Source: Asbonarchaeum sp964517675
GTDB lineage: Archaea; Nanohalarchaeota; Nanosalinia; Nanosalinales; Nanoanaerosalinaceae
Direction: 5' to 3'
DNA length: 64,000 bases
Assembly (NCBI GenBank): GCA_964517675.1
Contig: CAZFEL010000001.1
Coordinates: 248,001-312,000, forward strand
Notes under the pieces: generated by a model
The model's input: only the letters and a program-made list of their open reading frames with translations
What the model was told of the DNA's origin: nothing
The model's database searches: none
Part shown: one piece after another, positions 22,640 to 31,177 of the stretch
Position numbering within the stretch: the first letter of the stretch is position 1
How the letters are laid out: each line of letters begins with the position of its first letter
Made by a program: the position numbers and the translations under genes

Positions 22640-24040
22640 CTAGCCCCCGCTCTCGCGTTCGCTCCATCTGCCGTACTGGTACAGGCCTTCCATCGCCTCC
22701 ACTGCACGTTCCGGTGTCCTGAATGTCGGGACGCGGTTGTGCTCGAGGTTCTTGAGATGGAGTTCGGTGAACTCTCCCCCGACCATGCAGGACACCATCG
22801 GGGTATCGGAGGTATCGTTGAAGTCCGTCAGGACCTCGATGATATCCGAGTCGAGCGATACAGGCTGGAGCAGTGAGATACACACGATCCCGTCGACGTT
22901 CGGATCGGCTTCGACGATCTCGAGGGCGTCCTCGTACCGATCGACGTCAGCGTCCCCGATGACATCGAGTGGGTTGTGCGTGCTGCCGTACTCCGGGATG
23001 ATCTCGGTGAGTCGCTCTCTGGTCTCCTCGGTGAACTCCGCCAGCTCGAGGCTGGACTGCTCGATCCTGTCCGTCGAGAGTACTCCGTAGCCACCACCGT
23101 TCGTGATGACCGCGACCGCGTTCCCATCGGGTGGATCTTCGTAGGCAAGGGCCCTGGCCCGGTCGAAGAGGTCCTCGACGTCAGCGGCCTCAATGACGCC
23201 GTTCTGCCGGAACGAGCCCTGGTAGACCTTGTAGCTGCCGGCGAGAGAGCCGGTATGGGAGCTCGCTGCCTCCGAGCCCTTGCCGGTCTTGCCCGCCTTC
23301 AGCACCACGACAGGTTTCTCAGTGCTGACCTCCTTGAGCTGTTCGTGGAACCGTTCGCCGTCCTCTGTGCCTTCCATGTAGACGGCGATCGCATCGGTCG
23401 TAGTATCCTCTGCGAGCCACTGGAGCAGCTCGGTCTCGCTGACATCGACCTGGTTGCCGTAGCTTATGAACCGCGAGAAGCCGATGTCCATCTCTGCGGC
23501 CATGTCCATGACGGAGGACCCGACCGCCCCTGACTGGGAGATCACCGCGATCGATCCCTGCTCGGGCCGTGCCAGCTTGAAGTCCGGGAGGAACAGTGTA
23601 TCGACGTTCGAGTACGCGTCCCAGACACCGAGGCAGTTCGGCCCCAGGACGCGGGTCTCTGTCCCCTCGATGATATCTGCGAGCTCGTCCTGGCGTTTTT
23701 TGCCCTCGCCACCGATCTCCTCGTAGCCGGCGGTGACGACAGTCACGGCCGGGATCTCGGCATCGACACAGTCCTGGATGACGCTGTTGGCGATGTTCGG
23801 CGGGACGGCGATGACCGCATGATCGATACCGAGTCCCTCGACGGAGTCATGGGCCTCATAGCCCAGGACCTCGTCGGCGTTCGGGTTGATGGCATAGACA
23901 TCACCGTCGTACCGGCCCTCCTTGAAGTTCCGCAGGATGACGTTGCCGATCTTGCCTGGTTCACGGGAGGCGCCGACGATCGCGATTGAGTCCGGCGTGA
24001 AGAAGTCATCCAGGTCCGGACGCTCACGCATCGGTATCAC
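22640..24040 (-). CDS. acdA: ADP-forming acetyl-CoA synthetase, alpha subunit
   Basis: 466 aa. CoA-binding N-terminal domain (SIAIVGASREPGKIGN), then succinyl-CoA-ligase-like domains. The phosphohistidine loop AASSHTGSLAGSYKV holds His262, equivalent to the catalytic His of ACD alpha. SISQSG-type segment here reads IAVISQSGAVGSSV, also typical. Family role: acetyl-CoA + ADP + Pi to acetate + ATP + CoA, the energy-yielding last step of fermentation in archaea. It overlaps the beta-subunit gene by 17 bases, so the two are translated together; alpha and beta are encoded as separate proteins. Confidence 0.94.
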   Translation of the reverse strand: MIPMRERPDLDDFFTPDSIAIVGASREPGKIGNVILRNFKEGRYDGDVYAINPNADEVLGYEAHDSVEGLGIDHAVIAVPPNIANSVIQDCVDAEIPAVTVVTAGYEEIGGEGKKRQDELADIIEGTETRVLGPNCLGVWDAYSNVDTLFLPDFKLARPEQGSIAVISQSGAVGSSVMDMAAEMDIGFSRFISYGNQVDVSETELLQWLAEDTTTDAIAVYMEGTEDGERFHEQLKEVSTEKPVVVLKAGKTGKGSEAASSHTGSLAGSYKVYQGSFRQNGVIEAADVEDLFDRARALAYEDPPDGNAVAVITNGGGYGVLSTDRIEQSSLELAEFTEETRERLTEIIPEYGSTHNPLDVIGDADVDRYEDALEIVEADPNVDGIVCISLLQPVSLDSDIIEVLTDFNDTSDTPMVSCMVGGEFTELHLKNLEHNRVPTFRTPERAVEAMEGLYQYGRWSERESGG

Positions 24041-24704
24041 CTAGCGTTATCAGGGCGTCTGCGGCTGTTATCCGGTCGCCGTGGATGAAAAGCGGGTTGA
24101 TATCGAGTTCCTCGATCTCTGATTCCTGCTGTGCCATATCGGATATGCGGCCGAGCACATCAACCAAGTCGTCCATGTCGGCCGGGGGCTGGCCGCGGAC
24201 ACCGTCGAGCAGCGGCCTGGCCTGTAGTTCCTCGATCATCGTCCTGATATCCCATTCGTCCGCTGGCACGACGCTGAACCGCACGTCCTCGAAGACCTCG
24301 ACGTAGATCCCGCCGAGCCCGAACATCAGGACGGTGCCGAACTGCGGGTCGTCATTGAGCCCGACGATGAACTCCGACCCCTCGAGGACCTCCCCGACGA
24401 GGACGCCGTCGAAGGAGGCCCCAGGGTCGTACGCTGTGATGTTGTCCTGGATATCCTCGTATGCCTGTCGGATGTCATCTGCCTCCGCGACCGTGATGAC
24501 CCCGCCTGCCTCGGTCTTGTGCTGGATGTCCCTGGATTCGACCTTTATGATGACGGGCAGACCGATTTCTTCGGCTATATCCTTTGCCTCCTCCGGCGTT
24601 GTGGCGAGGGATTCCTCGAGGACAGGTATATCGTACTCGCGGAGGAGCTGCTTGGATTCGTGTTCTGTCAGGTGAGAATGACCGAAACGCTCATGCAGGG
24701 ACAT
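24024..24704 (-). CDS. acdB: ADP-forming acetyl-CoA synthetase, beta subunit (ATP-grasp)
   Basis: 226 aa, ATP-grasp fold (ATP-grasp_5 type). Visible are LTEHESKQLLREYDIPV at the start, the Lys-rich nucleotide strand GLPVIIKVESRDIQHKTEAG, and the C-terminal EELDINPLFIH, in which the Asp and Asn bind metal-nucleotide. Size matches archaeal beta subunits. It is the first gene of the alpha/beta pair (transcribed 24704 to 22640) and supplies ATP synthesis from the phospho-His of the alpha subunit. Confidence 0.94.
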   Translation of the reverse strand: MSLHERFGHSHLTEHESKQLLREYDIPVLEESLATTPEEAKDIAEEIGLPVIIKVESRDIQHKTEAGGVITVAEADDIRQAYEDIQDNITAYDPGASFDGVLVGEVLEGSEFIVGLNDDPQFGTVLMFGLGGIYVEVFEDVRFSVVPADEWDIRTMIEELQARPLLDGVRGQPPADMDDLVDVLGRISDMAQQESEIEELDINPLFIHGDRITAADALITLGDTDA

Positions 24705-24740
24705 GGGTACTGTCTTCCGCTGGATGATTAAAAACCTTCC

Positions 24741-25868
24741 TCAGGTCTTGAGGCCGTGTCCTGTGACCACACAGACGACCGTCTCCCTGTCATCGAACCG
24801 CTCGCGGTTGGTCAGGATACCTGCCAGGGCCGCCCCGCAGGATTCCTCGCTGTAGATTCCTTCCTCCTCGGCCAGCAGCCGTGTTGCCTCGATGAGCTTC
24901 TCGTCCGGCAGTGCATCGGCGAACCCGCCCGATTCTCTGATCGCATCCAGGGCGAACCCGCCATCGAGCGGATCGCCGCAGGCGATGGCCCCGGCGATGG
25001 TATCGACCTCGCGTTCCTCAGGGACCCCGTCCAGCCCCTCCTCGAAGGCCTTCGCCACCGTCGAGCAGCCCTCCGACTGGATGCCCACCATCCGCGGTAT
25101 CTCCTCATCACCTATCAGGCCGACCGCATGGAGCTCACGGATGCCTTTGTAGGTCCCGTGCATCAGGGTGCCGTTGCCGACAGGCATGACGATGCTGTCT
25201 GCCTGGATCTGGTCGATGATCTCGAAGCCGACGCTTTTCTCGCCCTCGCCACGGTAGGCATAATCGCCCATCAGGTACCAGTCGTTGTCCTTGTGGGCCG
25301 CCATGGCCCGCTCTGCGGCGGTGGCGTAGTCCCCATCGACCCTGTGGAGGTCGGCGCCGTGGGCCTTCATCTGGTTGAGCTTGATCTCCGGGACGTTCTC
25401 GGGTATGAAGATGTTGGCCGTTATCCCCGCCCGTGCCGCATAGGCCGCGATCGAGGCACCCATGTTGCCTGTCGAGGCCACGACGATCTCATCGGCATCG
25501 AAGTCCAGGGCCTTCCCGATCTCGACGGAGGTCCCGCGGTCCTTGAAGCTGCCCGTCGGGTTCATGCCCTCGAACTTGAAGTACAGCTCCTCGAGACCGA
25601 GCTCATCGCCGATGCTGGTGGCAGGGATCAGCGGTGTCCCGCCCTCGCCCATCGAGACGATGTGGTCGCGCTCGAGGAGGGGATAGAACTCGTGGTACCG
25701 GTGGTGATCGAAGTTCCGCCGCTTGAGGGTCTCCCAGTCCAGCCTGTCGCTGAGCTGGTCGATGTCGTACCGGACCGCGAGGCTGCCGCCACAGTCACAT
25801 CTGTACCGTATCTCGTCGGGACTGTACCGTTGTCCGCAGCTGTGACACGCCAGTGCCTCCTCGAACAT
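24741..25868 (-). CDS. thrC: Threonine synthase
   Basis: 375 aa, PLP fold type II. An N-terminal zinc ribbon (C8, C11, C24, C26) is followed by MGEGGTPLIPA and NPTGSFKDRG with the PLP Lys109, then VASTGNMGASIAAYAARAG and MPVGNGTLMHGTYKGI for the phosphate and cofactor loops. Family role: O-phosphohomoserine to threonine and phosphate. The zinc ribbon occurs in many archaeal class enzymes. The related fold-II enzymes cysteate or cystathionine synthase are less likely given the ribbon and MGEGGTPL. Confidence 0.92.
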   Translation of the reverse strand: MFEEALACHSCGQRYSPDEIRYRCDCGGSLAVRYDIDQLSDRLDWETLKRRNFDHHRYHEFYPLLERDHIVSMGEGGTPLIPATSIGDELGLEELYFKFEGMNPTGSFKDRGTSVEIGKALDFDADEIVVASTGNMGASIAAYAARAGITANIFIPENVPEIKLNQMKAHGADLHRVDGDYATAAERAMAAHKDNDWYLMGDYAYRGEGEKSVGFEIIDQIQADSIVMPVGNGTLMHGTYKGIRELHAVGLIGDEEIPRMVGIQSEGCSTVAKAFEEGLDGVPEEREVDTIAGAIACGDPLDGGFALDAIRESGGFADALPDEKLIEATRLLAEEEGIYSEESCGAALAGILTNRERFDDRETVVCVVTGHGLKT

Positions 25869-25869
25869 G

Positions 25870-26334
25870 CTATATCCTCCAGAAGATTATCGCGAGCAGA
25901 CCGACGGCTGCCGCTCCGTCGAGCCAGATCGGGCCAGGCGGGATCGCTGCCAGGCCTGCGGCGGCCGTCAGGAGGTACAGCCAGCCGAGCGGCCGCTTCA
26001 GTGAGGAATGATCGGATGGCTCGAGCGGTTCCCAGATGATATCGGCGATACCGTACAGGAAGATGCCTGTGACGATGATGAGCGGGACGAGGAGTGATCC
26101 GCCGATGAGATGGTGAGTGATACCTCCGGCCGTGATACCGTAGACGAGGAACCGCTTCCGCGCCAGAACGATGTCCCCGAGACCGTACTCGATCGTCCGG
26201 TAGATACCGCGGAGACCGGGCCGCTTCTGGTAGGCCGCATACACGAGCAGCCCGAGGACGGTGTACGGTGCGACGAGCCTGGCGATGAGCCAGATCTGCT
26301 CCAGCACCGCCATCCCGATCGCGATCGTCGGCAT
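25870..26334 (-). CDS. Polytopic membrane protein of unknown function, 154 aa
   Basis: Four to five hydrophobic helices (about 12-30, 62-95, 115-130, 135-152) with a central conserved-looking stretch ITHHLIGGSLLVPLIIVTGI. The ATG at 26334 is chosen because a TATA-like CTTAAATATC lies about 26 bases upstream (leaderless). The longer start at 26406 would overlap the promoter of the divergent gene. The stop lies 2 bases before the thrC start, so the pair is an operon. His-rich THHL in a helix is noted; no function assigned. Confidence 0.65.
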   Translation of the reverse strand: MPTIAIGMAVLEQIWLIARLVAPYTVLGLLVYAAYQKRPGLRGIYRTIEYGLGDIVLARKRFLVYGITAGGITHHLIGGSLLVPLIIVTGIFLYGIADIIWEPLEPSDHSSLKRPLGWLYLLTAAAGLAAIPPGPIWLDGAAAVGLLAIIFWRI

Positions 26335-26414
26335 AGTACAGCATATCCCGGCGGCGATATTTAAGAGATGGCGGTGACAGAGGATTGAAATACGGCTGCG
26401 CTCCATCCTATGGT

Positions 26415-27443
26415 ATGCGCACGGAGATGCTCGAGCGGGTCAGATCGAGGATGGACGATGAGGACATCGAGGTCCTGGCGGTCACGCATGATATGAACAT
26501 CGAGTACCTCCTCGATGTCCATCCACCGGGCCCGGACGGGCTCTCCGGGGTCCTGCTGGTGACACAGGACGACTGGCGCTTTATCGTCTCGAAGTTCTTC
26601 CGGTATTCCTTCGAGGACATGAGCAACGTCGATATCTATACGGACAGTGAGGGGCTGGAGGAGCTCATCGAGGGCTCTGTCCTCGAGGACGGCTGTCACA
26701 CCGACGACCCGGCTCATTTCTCGACGTACAATCTCGAGGGAACAGGGATCATCGAGCAGTGCAGGATGACAAAGACCGCATCCGAGATCGATCGGCTCCA
26801 ACAAGCCTGTGATATCGGCTCGATGGTCTTCGAGGACGTCCTCGAGGTCTTTGAGTCCGGCATGTCGGAGTGGGATGTTGTGAGCAGGGTCGAGGCGGGC
26901 TTCCGGCAGCGGGAGGTCACGGACGCGTTCCCTGCCCTGGCCCATGCCTCGACGCTTGAACCCCACCGTGGCCCGCGGGATGGTGGTATCGAGGAGGGCG
27001 AGACGGTCCTGCTCGATATGGGCTGCCGGTACCGCGGGTACTGCTCGGACATGACACGGATGATACCGAACCGGCTGGAGGGTGACCAGAACAAGCTCGT
27101 CACAGATCTTGGGGAGGTCCAGTCACGGGTCCTCGACCGCCTCGAGGCCGAGACGGAGGCCGGCGAGCTCGCCAGGACGGCCCACGACTTGGTCGAGGAC
27201 CGCGGGTACTCGGTCGGCCGGCATTACCTCCACAGCCTGGGGCATGGTGTCGGGCTGTCGGTCCACGAGGGGCCACAGCTCCATGCATCATCGGAGGCGG
27301 TCCTAGAAGAGGGTATGGTGGTCACGATCGAGCCGGGGCTGTACGTGCCTGGTGTCGGTGGTGCACGGATCGAGGACCAGGTGGTGGTGCGTGAGGACGG
27401 ATGCGAGCGGTTGACTGGACAGCGACACTTCTATGAGCGATGA
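26415..27443 (+). CDS. M24-family metallopeptidase (Xaa-Pro dipeptidase-like)
   Basis: 342 aa. The five metal ligands of pita-bread peptidases are all visible: D in VLLDMGCRYRG, D in YCSDMTRMIP, H in LHSLGHGVGLSVHEGP, E in VTIEPGLYVPG and E in GARIEDQVVV. The N-terminal half is the usual creatinase-N domain. Family role: cleaves X-Pro dipeptides or aminopeptidase P activity. The ATG at 26415 is more likely than the TTG at 26385. It diverges from the membrane gene at 26334 with a shared AT-rich promoter (ATATTTAAGA). Confidence 0.93.
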   Translation: MRTEMLERVRSRMDDEDIEVLAVTHDMNIEYLLDVHPPGPDGLSGVLLVTQDDWRFIVSKFFRYSFEDMSNVDIYTDSEGLEELIEGSVLEDGCHTDDPAHFSTYNLEGTGIIEQCRMTKTASEIDRLQQACDIGSMVFEDVLEVFESGMSEWDVVSRVEAGFRQREVTDAFPALAHASTLEPHRGPRDGGIEEGETVLLDMGCRYRGYCSDMTRMIPNRLEGDQNKLVTDLGEVQSRVLDRLEAETEAGELARTAHDLVEDRGYSVGRHYLHSLGHGVGLSVHEGPQLHASSEAVLEEGMVVTIEPGLYVPGVGGARIEDQVVVREDGCERLTGQRHFYER

Positions 27444-27476
27444 GAAGGGAGGAAAGAACGGTCGAGGACCCCTGTC

Positions 27477-27800
27477 TCAGAGCTCTGCTTCTTCGACGGT
27501 GTCCTTGTCGTAGTCGTCCTCTGCCTCCTCGGTACTCGCGTTGACATCGCCTGAGAAGTGCTTGATGACGATGACGTCGGAGACAGCGTTGACCATGCTG
27601 TACGGGACGATGACGCCTTTCTTCCCGCCAACCTTCTGGGCGAGGTACGAGCCCTTGGCGGCATCGACGATGACGGCCCTGACCTTGAACTTGGGCAGGT
27701 TGATCTCGATGTCTCGTGCTTTGCCACAGTAGGATCCTTTTGAGGTGAAGACGTCCTTCCCGACCATGTCGTTCATGTCAAGAACGTTTGATGAGGCCAT
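27477..27800 (-). CDS. PRC-barrel domain protein, 107 aa
   Basis: A PRC barrel: LDMNDMVGKDVFTSKGSYCG, KARDIEINLPKFKVRAVIV, and VGGKKGVIVPYSMVNAVSDV correspond to the strands of this fold, with an acidic tail (EEAEDDYDKDTVEEAEL) that is probably disordered. In archaea PRC-barrel proteins are common, and some (CdpB) take part in cell division; the sequence does not show which type this is. A TATA-like TTATTTAAAC at about 27833-27842 lies about 35 bases upstream, leaving a short leader. Confidence 0.88.
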   Translation of the reverse strand: MASSNVLDMNDMVGKDVFTSKGSYCGKARDIEINLPKFKVRAVIVDAAKGSYLAQKVGGKKGVIVPYSMVNAVSDVIVIKHFSGDVNASTEEAEDDYDKDTVEEAEL

Positions 27801-27901
27801 GCTGTATCACGACACACATTTCCCCTGCCATGTTTAAATAACTTGTCGGGCCGCTCTGGCGGCAGAACGGTGAGTCTCCACGAGCAGTGACCGGGTCCCG
27901 C

Positions 27902-28405
27902 TCAGACAGGGGTCTCCCCGGTCCGGAGCATCTCGTCCCTGAACGACAGCGTCTCGGTGATGGCTCCTGTGCTGTCCCGCCTGTCAAGCTTCTTCATGGT
28001 GAGGGCGGCCATCGCATCGAACCGCTCGCCGACGGCAAGGTCTGACCCGTGATAGTGCTCGCTCAGCCGAGTCATGTGGTCCTCGAGGGGTTCGTCGGTC
28101 TGGCCGATATCGTGGACGATCGGTGCTGTAAGGACCTTATCGTACCCCACGTTCAGCGTACAGTTGTCGTTGTAGATGTCGCTGATCGGCTCCCCGAGCT
28201 CGAGGTCCTCGCCTGTCAGGACCCGGTGCTGGAGGGTGAGTGAGGCCTCCCAGAACAGCCCATGGATGGCGCTGAGATTGAGGTCCTCGGGCACGATCTT
28301 CCTGTTCTCCTGATAATGCTGAAGGATGTCGTGTTTCCGCAGCCGGGATTCCAGGCGCTTCTGGTGCCGGTGGGCGAGGAACCGCTGGATGATGTCCGGC
28401 AGCAT
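27902..28405 (-). CDS. Hypothetical protein, 167 aa
   Basis: Soluble, mixed helical; no signal peptide or membrane helix. Features include LPDIIQRFLAHRHQKRLESR at the start and a His-containing middle (APIVHDIGQTDEPLEDH, LSEHYHGSDLAVGERF). No known motif recognised. The ATG at 28405 is chosen; a TTG at 28441 would add 12 residues and is only slightly beyond the TATA element near 28475, so it remains possible. It is next to, and divergent from, the tRNA-Ser gene. Confidence 0.6.
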   Translation of the reverse strand: MLPDIIQRFLAHRHQKRLESRLRKHDILQHYQENRKIVPEDLNLSAIHGLFWEASLTLQHRVLTGEDLELGEPISDIYNDNCTLNVGYDKVLTAPIVHDIGQTDEPLEDHMTRLSEHYHGSDLAVGERFDAMAALTMKKLDRRDSTGAITETLSFRDEMLRTGETPV

Positions 28406-28518
28406 ACTGTATGGTAGCGTATCCTGTCTTATCAAGTTCAATGGCGGGTGGCAGGGGAAGTGAAGAAACAGTTATAAAAATCGGCCGGCAGTCCCGGACC
28501 GTGGCACCTGCCACCTGT

Positions 28519-28605
28519 GTCGGGGTCGCATAGCTTGGCCATTGCGGTGGCTTGCTAAGCCACTGGGCGTTCATGCCCACCCGGGTTCAAATCCCGGCCC
28601 CGACG
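28519..28605 (+). tRNA. tRNA-Ser (anticodon GCU)
   Basis: The 7-bp acceptor stem GTCGGGG/CCCCGAC is perfect, with discriminator G at 28605 and no encoded CCA. The anticodon stem GTGGC/GCCAC encloses the loop TTGCTAA, so the anticodon is GCT (28554-28556), reading AGC/AGU. A long variable arm with stem TGGGC/GCCCA and the T arm CCGGG-TTCAAAT-CCCGG confirm a serine-type tRNA. No intron. TATA-like GTTATAAAAATC at 28473-28484 probably drives it. Confidence 0.96.
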
Positions 28606-28606
28606 C

Positions 28607-29707
28607 TCATCCTCTATCCTCTCCTGTATTGAAGACCGTCCCGATCAGGTCCCTGTACCGCTCCTGGGCGTCTTCAGGGAGCTCCTCGATCGGCACGATG
28701 GCGAGACCGTCCTCGTCACGGTGCTGGACGAACATGTGGACCTTGTAGCGGACAACATCCCCATCAGGCGAGACATCGATCTCGATGATCGGTCGGAGCC
28801 GTGTCTCGTACCGGAGGTAGTTCTTCGAGGTCAGGTTCCCCCGGCTGTACATGCAGAACCGGCCGTCGATCACCTCCGGTGCCTGGACGACATGCGGGTG
28901 ACTGCCCAGCAGCAGGTCGAAACCATTCCCTACGAGCTCGCGGGCGAACTGACGGGTCCTGTCGGCCGGGAAGTGCTGGTACGAGCGGTCCCAGTGCGGT
29001 ATGCCGGCGAGCATGTCCAGATCGTCCTCGTGTTTGATGTCCTCCCAGTCGATCGCCTGCACATCCTCGTTGCGCTGGACGACATTCCGATCCGTGAGGA
29101 CCTTCTCGCCGTTCATCAGGTGCGTCCACGAGACGAACCCTATCCTGAGGCCGTCGACCTCCATCACGGCGTGCGGTCCACAATCATCATCGTCGAGCCC
29201 GACGGTCCGTGCCCCAGTCTCGTTGATCAGCTCCACGCCAGCCCGGAAGACCTGCTCGGGCTGGTCCCTGCTGTGGTTGGACGCGACACTCAGCAGGCAC
29301 CGCTCCGTGGGTACCGGGACCTGCTCGAGGACCTCCTCGAGGTACGAGACAGGCATCCCGAAGGTCACGACACGCTCGCGGGCGTCATCGCTCTCCAGGA
29401 CCGGGGCCTCACAGTTCGCGACGAACACGTCAGCCCCGCGGAGGACGTTCTGGACGCTATCGTGGAACCGTGGTGCCTCGTTCCCCCGGGTCTGGATGAT
29501 GTCCCCGCCGGCGACGATCGTCATCGCGGTTCTGGACTCCGGTCGGAGCCTCCCTGACAGCGGTGGTCGCTCCATCTCCGTCTCATTTTTTCTGCCGGGT
29601 TTCAGGAGGTACCATGGGAGCTGGAGGGTGTACCGCCAGTCGTACGGTGTGAAGACGACTGACTGGAGGATGTTCCTCACCGCTGTGCGTCGTTCGGGCG
29701 TCATCAT
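28607..29707 (-). CDS. CapA-family metallophosphoesterase-like protein
   Basis: 366 aa. MTIVAGGDIIQTRGNEAPRF and later SVASNHSRDQPEQVF, GLRIGFVSWTHLM and LLLGSHPHVVQAPEVIDGRF correspond to the PGA_cap/CapA fold, a calcineurin-like phosphoesterase relative; the Asp (GGD), Asn-His (SNH) and His-x-His (HPH) positions fit metal ligands. Family proteins act in poly-gamma-glutamate export and in other roles. No signal peptide is obvious (the N-terminus has a hydrophobic LQSVVFTPYDWRYTLQLPWY stretch), and no cap genes flank it, so a capsule role is doubtful. Confidence 0.85.
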   Translation of the reverse strand: MMTPERRTAVRNILQSVVFTPYDWRYTLQLPWYLLKPGRKNETEMERPPLSGRLRPESRTAMTIVAGGDIIQTRGNEAPRFHDSVQNVLRGADVFVANCEAPVLESDDARERVVTFGMPVSYLEEVLEQVPVPTERCLLSVASNHSRDQPEQVFRAGVELINETGARTVGLDDDDCGPHAVMEVDGLRIGFVSWTHLMNGEKVLTDRNVVQRNEDVQAIDWEDIKHEDDLDMLAGIPHWDRSYQHFPADRTRQFARELVGNGFDLLLGSHPHVVQAPEVIDGRFCMYSRGNLTSKNYLRYETRLRPIIEIDVSPDGDVVRYKVHMFVQHRDEDGLAIVPIEELPEDAQERYRDLIGTVFNTGEDRG

Positions 29708-29728
29708 CTGTCTCTCATCTCATTGTCG

Positions 29729-29821
29729 TCATCCGAGCTTCCGGTACAGAGTGTAGGAGTACACGAAAGAGCCGACCGCCAGGACGGCTGCAGTGCCGCC
29801 GATGATCGCGGTCGCGTATGC
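29729..29821 (-). pseudogene. Truncated C-terminal end of a membrane protein
   Basis: The frame starting immediately inside the truncated pirin gene encodes AYATAIIGGTAAVLAVGSFV then YSYTLYRKLG and a stop, which reads as a last membrane helix with a basic tail. It has no start codon of its own and begins at the point where pirin similarity ends, so it looks like the remnant of another gene joined by a deletion. Confidence 0.45.
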
Positions 29822-29973
29822 TCAGGGAAGCCATGCGGTGGCTCGACGCGAAAGTCATCGAGGAGGACGAAGGGATCGATCCGGGCGAAGCTGTCGGTCG
29901 GGAAGGCTCGATCGACGCTGGCTCCCTCGCCTTCCTTCTTCTGCTCGGCGCTGACATGACGGATGTCAGTCAT
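29815..29973 (-). pseudogene. Pirin gene, 5' fragment only
   Basis: From the ATG at 29973 about 53 codons match the pirin N-terminus: ASVDRAFPTDSFARIDPFVL then LDDFRVEPPHGFPEH, where pirins continue into the His-rich metal site (HPHRGFET). Here the frame instead becomes unrelated and Ser/Arg-rich and stops at 29704. Pirins are normally 230-300 aa, so over 80% is missing. The promoter (TATA-like GTATAAATC on the reverse strand near 30000) is intact. The break at about 29820 coincides with the start of a membrane-protein tail in another frame. Confidence 0.7.
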
Positions 29974-29992
29974 GGGTCCGTATCGACGTTCA

Positions 29993-30003
29993 AGATTTAT
30001 ACG
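29993..30003. promoter_or_regulatory. Shared bidirectional TATA element
   Basis: AAGATTTATAC serves as the forward TATA about 26 bases before the ATG at 30027; its complement GTATAAATCTT sits about 26 bases before the pirin-fragment ATG at 29973. Both predict leaderless messages. Confidence 0.5.
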
Positions 30004-30026
30004 TCTTCCAGCCCACCATGGCACGT

Positions 30027-31142
30027 ATGGACGGACAGGACGACCGACCCGATCCGGCACCGGAAGGTGTCCTGCGGGGTAAAAGCGTATCCTCGCTCGG
30101 GTGGGTGCTTGTCGGGTTCTCACTCCTCGGTGTCTTCCTGTTCACCGCCTCGTATCTCCTGACACCGCTGGTTTTCGGCCTGTTCCTGTACTACGGTACC
30201 AGGCCGATCTACCGTCGGTTGCGGGAGCGTTCCCTCTCGAAGCTCCTGTCGGCATCCATTGCACTCCTCGCAGTTGGGCTACCGGTCCTGATCATCGCGT
30301 TCCTGATAACGGTCACCGCGTTCAATGAGGCGCTGGTCCTCCTCGAACAGGGTAGTTTCGCAGATATCAGACCGTTCATCGACCAGCTCGGCATCCAGAC
30401 GACCGATCTACCAGAGTATGAATCAATATATGGCTTCCTGACATCAGAGGGCTTCCGGGAGATCCTCACGGGCTCCTGGGGGACGGTCTCGAGCCTGACG
30501 AACACGGTCCTTGGTGTCGTCCTGTCGTTGTTCCTCTCGTTCACGGCAGCGTTTTTCATGTATCTCTGGGGTCCTGGAGCCAGAGAAGAGTTCCTGGCTG
30601 TCTTCGACGATCGTGAAGGGCTGCTGTCCCGTTACCTGTGTAACGTCGACCGGGATCTTGCTGAGGTCTTCTTCGGCAACATGCTCAATGCCATCGTGAC
30701 ATCGATCATCGGAGCGGTCGCGTACACCGGCCTCAACGTGATATCCCCGCCCCACGCCGTGATCCCTGCACCTATCCTGCTCGGTCTGCTAACTGGGATA
30801 GCCAGCTTCGTCCCCATGGTCGGATCGAAGATCGTCTACGTCCCGATAACCCTCCTGCTCGTCTTCCAGTCGTTCACGGGTGCTGAGGCTGCAGGCTACG
30901 GGTTCGCCTTGATGTTCCTTGGTGTCGCTCTGGTCGTCGTCGACACGCTCCCCGACATGGTGCTCCGACCGCTGATCAGCGGACGCAAGACAAGTCAGGG
31001 GGCACTGTTCATCGGCTACCTCGTCGGCCCGCTGGTGTTCGGGTTCGTCGGTGTCTTCCTGCTGCCGCTGGTCATCGTGGCGTTCATCAACTTCGACCGC
31101 ATCATCCTGCCTGGCTTCTACAGGCCTGATGAGACTGACTGA
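30027..31142 (+). CDS. AI-2E/PerM-family membrane transporter
   Basis: 371 aa. The N-terminal linker leads to paired helices, a long amphipathic mid region (about 85-150), then helices with SFVPMVGSKIVYVPITLLLV and the C-terminal LISGRKTSQGALFIGYLVG, VIVAFINFDRIILPGF. These are hallmarks of the PerM/YdiK family (DUF20), which includes the AI-2 exporter TqsA and Na+/H+ antiporter-like members. The transported molecule cannot be deduced. ATG 30027 or 30018 are both possible; 30027 lies about 26 bases after the TATA. Confidence 0.9.
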   Translation: MDGQDDRPDPAPEGVLRGKSVSSLGWVLVGFSLLGVFLFTASYLLTPLVFGLFLYYGTRPIYRRLRERSLSKLLSASIALLAVGLPVLIIAFLITVTAFNEALVLLEQGSFADIRPFIDQLGIQTTDLPEYESIYGFLTSEGFREILTGSWGTVSSLTNTVLGVVLSLFLSFTAAFFMYLWGPGAREEFLAVFDDREGLLSRYLCNVDRDLAEVFFGNMLNAIVTSIIGAVAYTGLNVISPPHAVIPAPILLGLLTGIASFVPMVGSKIVYVPITLLLVFQSFTGAEAAGYGFALMFLGVALVVVDTLPDMVLRPLISGRKTSQGALFIGYLVGPLVFGFVGVFLLPLVIVAFINFDRIILPGFYRPDETD

Positions 31143-31177
31143 CCATCTTCTTAAAACCTGCTCCGCCAGTCTCTCCC

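Noticed and set aside
24756..26039. Forward open frame of 427 codons antisense to thrC
   Set aside because: ThrC residues (PLP Lys, zinc ribbon) fix the reverse strand; the forward frame shows only antisense composition.
28607..29707. CapA-like gene as evidence for a capsule operon
   Set aside because: No cap or pgs partner genes lie nearby; the fold is used for other functions.
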